Of a stretch of DNA of 18,198 nt, positions 16,701 to 18,198 are shown piece after piece. The DNA is from JAUWMV01 sp964562425 (GTDB lineage: Bacteria > UBP14 > UBA6098 > B30-G16): positions 1 through 18,198 of the forward strand of contig CAZLTJ010000046.1 of the NCBI GenBank assembly GCA_964562425.1. The letters run 5' to 3'. The position numbers and the translations under genes were made by a program. The notes beneath the pieces were generated by a model. That model worked only from the letters and a program-made list of their open reading frames with translations. It was not told where the DNA came from and did not search any database. The stretch's first letter is position 1. Each line of letters starts with the position of its first letter.

Positions 16701-17757
16701 TGTATTGACTGGCAGTGAAGACTTATGGACATTGGAGCTTTTCTGGCCTATGAGAATTACTATTACACCAGGGATTTTAGGTTATATGAATTTCATGATT
16801 AATTGCTCGGCAAAAGCAGGTTATTTCACCATAATCGACATAACCTCGTCAATTGCAGATTACGCTGATGTTTACTGGCGTGATGGTTCGATAATAGTTG
16901 ACTACAAGTCGGAATCTTGGTTGACAACTCTGCATTTTAGAGATATTTCATCGCCGAAACGAAATGCTGAGCTAACTTTTGGAGCTAATTATTCAGCATC
17001 GGATAGTTACGATCCATTGGTGGACCTGCTTTATCTCGCACCTCCACCCGACGGTCTTAGGATTTGGTTTGATATTGACGATCCTGTATTTCCTGCAGTA
17101 AGTCAACTTCACAGAGACGTTAAAGATCTGATGACAGAAAATGTGTGGACAGTGATAATAGACGATCCTGCAGGAACTTACGTCAACTGGAATAGCTCGA
17201 CTTTCACTGAGGGCATTTATATATTAAATAACACTCAGGATATGAGAGTCGACACGTGGTATACGGCAGAACCGTTTGAAACTCTGATAATTAGCTGGGA
17301 TTTACCTCGGTTGGAACTCGACACAATCGAAATAGAGTCCGGTTGGAATATGGTTTCACTGCCTGTATTCAATCCCATTTCGATGAGTAATTTCATTTTC
17401 AGAGATCTTCTGTCAGGACCGTTCGAGTATAACACAGCCACCAGCACGTTCTTTTTCCCGGAATTCGTAGCTCCGGGACATGGATATTGGGTTTACTATT
17501 TGACTGACAAAGATGTTATCCTTGTCGGCAAAAAAGTAGAATTGGTAAGACGTAATTTTGAAAAAGGATGGAACTTAATCGGTGTGCCGGGTAAAAGATA
17601 CAGCGCATCAGAAATCGATTTCGATGGAGGGACATTAATTTCCGTATACGGATACGAACCGTCAACAGGAATGTTCTTCGAGCCAGACACTTTGATTCCC
17701 GGTCAAAGCTATTGGTTATTGGTGGACACAACAGGAGTCGTCGAGATCCCGAGATAA
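13753..17757 (+). CDS. Large secreted FG-GAP / PA14-like / cohesin-like mosaic protein
   Basis: The 1334-residue protein begins with a clear signal peptide (ALA before QVTW, cleavage near 20). GGAGT at 13744-13748 supports the ATG. Residues about 55-390 contain seven calcium-type DXDXDG-like motifs spaced about 50 residues apart, as in a seven-bladed FG-GAP/VCBS (integrin-alpha-like) propeller. Residues about 400-540 form a beta-sandwich-like region with ARTGNTP and YIQYRAELW. About 690-825 is PA14-like, with DDDIKLWIDGK at 729-739. About 923-1050 resembles a cohesin-type domain (VVVPLTIDSADAFIGSI). The last 138 residues are two GWN-type repeats. The mature protein is acidic and rich in Asp, Ser, Thr and Tyr. 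No enzyme active site was recognised, so binding, adhesion or scaffolding is the likely role. It lacks a sortase motif and a clear type IX sorting domain, so its route beyond the periplasm is unknown. Confidence 0.88.
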   Translation: MKKLKFFFLTIFILYSVALAQVTWIETSQSDFADGWIDPNLYVSFRANLESDSGAIEWFSRFDLDGNGYADFVSVDHNWPYFLRIWYMGATGLDSSQYLPMGGPGGNCDYADLNVDGFAEIIHSGYLTHNLSIYWSTLGSFSATDTTNFYNNNSEATYVADFDKDGYLDIAVSNFNFYIYWGSSRGIHGWEVCDTTTLHIGSGTAHNLESADFDRDSDLDIVIYATNIFIARNEGGRTFTLHTIPDIRMVGCHGLSVGDIDNDNDIDIVATSRNFPPDPTVILFNDGAGNFTDSMKIFPGSSYGGSALYDFNGDNWLDILFFRGVPGGMLRIYPNIGPPSLFLDATSYTIGPYPVNSSGGTVIDANRDGNVDIFLNNYVNGYSLLLWGPSFSTCDSFPVSIDHHGIYREPGNIRDRSQSAWYESSIFDTYFEFGISSGIVHWDAYDEKDYDTTWILPKPEGAEVIVLARTGNTPFPDITWTEWDTLFDDDSLPPSILGNRYIQYRAELWYENPANLPWLEKIEFVFISLTPLQLSFAEETDCNDRNIVEICYEISGDSIPYDVLLHLSLDSGITWIFPFDSIWDYEDDLGDSIYPDEHCFFWELGHDIPGIEGYYPMRIIASSDDFDCVCSNIFDDTLRYNGTIPKCLILGKLPGVLTDIDTNITYKLGDTTAGLVWFSDTTDTNFSSYLRGHINFTHRYGWSDGHFYIYYNICSPVMYDTLRMILRKDDDIKLWIDGKLIFEEHDHLVNINPYDPPDTVIVILDSCKSRSVLMWLYDDRTNCSISYWFEDLHGNPATWLRYSLEPDTGSHYLETVSDTSEYIGPLDSKPPLVSLDCPDTSVFVGEEINILWDVEDLFFRNDSGIIIIEFGSETDTYDVADGRFDWTIPTSIDCDTAMIIVELRDSFCNWGYDSCEINILRPGYISISFGDTIGKRCRPVVVPLTIDSADAFIGSIMINIEVDTTAAIPVNFTPVYSPMPCSTVLTGSEDLWTLELFWPMRITITPGILGYMNFMINCSAKAGYFTIIDITSSIADYADVYWRDGSIIVDYKSESWLTTLHFRDISSPKRNAELTFGANYSASDSYDPLVDLLYLAPPPDGLRIWFDIDDPVFPAVSQLHRDVKDLMTENVWTVIIDDPAGTYVNWNSSTFTEGIYILNNTQDMRVDTWYTAEPFETLIISWDLPRLELDTIEIESGWNMVSLPVFNPISMSNFIFRDLLSGPFEYNTATSTFFFPEFVAPGHGYWVYYLTDKDVILVGKKVELVRRNFEKGWNLIGVPGKRYSASEIDFDGGTLISVYGYEPSTGMFFEPDTLIPGQSYWLLVDTTGVVEIPR
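13939..14868 (+). repeat. Seven FG-GAP calcium-binding repeats
   Basis: The Asp-rich motifs lie at residues 63-71 (DLDGNGYAD), 112-119, 161-169 (DFDKDGYLD), 212-220 (DFDRDSDLD), 259-267 (DIDNDNDID), 310-318 (DFNGDNWLD) and 364-372 (DANRDGNVD). Intervals are 49, 49, 51, 47, 51 and 54 residues. This matches one blade per repeat in a seven-bladed propeller. Confidence 0.8.
17341..17754 (+). repeat. Tandem C-terminal GWN repeats
   Basis: Two protein-level repeats end the mosaic protein, beginning at GWNMVSLP (residue 1197) and GWNLIGVP (residue 1272). Each continues with a Y-X(4-7)-FF-X-P stretch, then PGHGYW or PGQSYW, and a final beta strand. The DNA is not nearly identical between them, so the duplication is not recent. 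Similar modules occur at the C-termini of secreted proteins of uncultured bacteria; their role is not known to me. Confidence 0.6.
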
Positions 17758-18188
17758 AGCGGGAAATTGGAATATAGCGATAAATAGCTAATAATACAAA
17801 TATACAATAATATACTTATTATAATAATACAATATAAATGAAGCATATGATTTTGGTATTAACACTTAAGGCTAATTGTTAATCATATCGACATTTAGAG
17901 TTATTATTTATTTATTAGTTTTATTATCATCAATTATCTTCAAATTGTAAATCTTATATTTCCATAATCTTGTATATTTTTAATTATTGAAGTGTGTTTA
18001 ATAAATTACCGAAACAAGTTTTTAATCTGAAAGTTTTTTTTGTTGCTGGGGATAGGCTTTTATGCTAATTTGGTAAATGTATAGGTTTTCACTATTTGAT
18101 TAATATTCAATCATCGAGTATTCTGAAACAGAGTAGAAAAATTTATAGATCGAATTATTGTGTAAGGTTGGTTTAAAGGGAATGATTA
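17758..18188. other. AT-rich non-coding stretch at right edge
   Basis: No open frame of useful length and no RNA gene was recognised here. The stretch has low-complexity AT runs (TAATAATACAA occurs at 17789-17799 and 17822-17832) and one perfect 7-base inverted repeat, ATTAACA 17858-17864 with TGTTAAT 17877-17883 around a 12-base loop. That hairpin lacks GC pairs and a T-run, so it is not called a terminator. Confidence 0.5.
18096..18124 (+). promoter_or_regulatory. Possible sigma70-type promoter for the next gene
   Basis: TTGATT (18096-18101) and TATTCT (18119-18124) are separated by 17 bases and lie about 65 bases before a candidate start codon. In AT-rich DNA such pairs arise by chance, so this is tentative. 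Confidence 0.25.
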
Positions 18189-18198
18189 ATGAGTGAAA
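18189..18198 (+). CDS. Possible start of a downstream gene (cut by window edge)
   Basis: An ATG at 18189 (Met-Ser-Glu) is preceded by AAGGGA with a 7-base spacing. Only three codons are inside the window, so no product can be named. The nearby ATG at 18182 hits a stop after four codons. Confidence 0.25.

Noticed and set aside
17789..17832. Two copies of TAATAATACAA spaced by 33 bases, considered as operators or iterons
   Set aside because: Only two copies, low complexity, and no replication or phage genes nearby.
17858..17883. ATTAACA/TGTTAAT inverted repeat as a terminator or regulator site
   Set aside because: A single 7-base AT-rich palindrome about 100 bases past the gene with no T-run is within chance expectation.
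1..18198. Defence system, CRISPR array, prophage or insertion sequence
   Set aside because: No nuclease, transposase, integrase, Cas-type or phage structural protein and no regularly spaced direct repeats were seen.

Overview
This window looks like part of the chromosome of an uncultured diderm (Gram-negative-type) bacterium, most plausibly from the FCB side of the tree (Cloacimonadota, WOR-3, Ignavibacteria or a neighbouring lineage). The support is an Omp85-type outer-membrane barrel, a lipoprotein, Sec signal peptides, a short RpoD-type sigma factor lacking region 1.1 and resembling the Bacteroidota/Chlorobi form, and very large secreted proteins built from FG-GAP, InlB-like and cohesin-like modules. 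The phylum assignment is inference. No phage, transposase, CRISPR, tRNA or rRNA was seen.

Layout. Positions 1-3757 carry two minus-strand genes: a lipoprotein with a zinc-peptidase HEXXH motif that runs off the left edge, and a multi-pass GT-C-type glycosyltransferase. They are separated by about 450 bases full of nested GC-rich hairpins. This part is visibly richer in G+C (hand-counted lines about 42-53%) than most of the rest (about 28-45%). The composition change falls in the intergenic stretch near 3760-3990.

Positions 3991-10889 are also on the minus strand. They hold an RpoD-like sigma factor with its own sigma70-type promoter, then (read in the direction of transcription) a two-gene unit: a secreted papain-family (C1A) protease carrying divergent InlB-like repeats, followed 24 bases later by a protein that joins an HEXXH peptidase domain, a PD40-type beta-propeller and an Omp85-like outer-membrane barrel. 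A 61-base divergent gap near 10.9 kb separates this block from the plus-strand block.

Positions 10951-17757 (plus strand) hold a transglutaminase-like protein, the MEP-pathway enzyme Dxr, and a 1334-residue secreted mosaic protein with a seven-repeat FG-GAP propeller, a PA14-like region, a cohesin-like domain and two C-terminal GWN-type repeats. The last 440 bases are AT-rich and non-coding, with a possible promoter and start of the next gene at the right edge.

The genes do not form a recognised pathway. The common theme is the cell surface: five of the eight substantial genes encode exported proteins, four of them with peptidase or transglutaminase folds. The most unusual element is the secreted cysteine protease paired with a peptidase-propeller-Omp85 fusion. 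Dxr and the sigma factor are housekeeping genes embedded among these.
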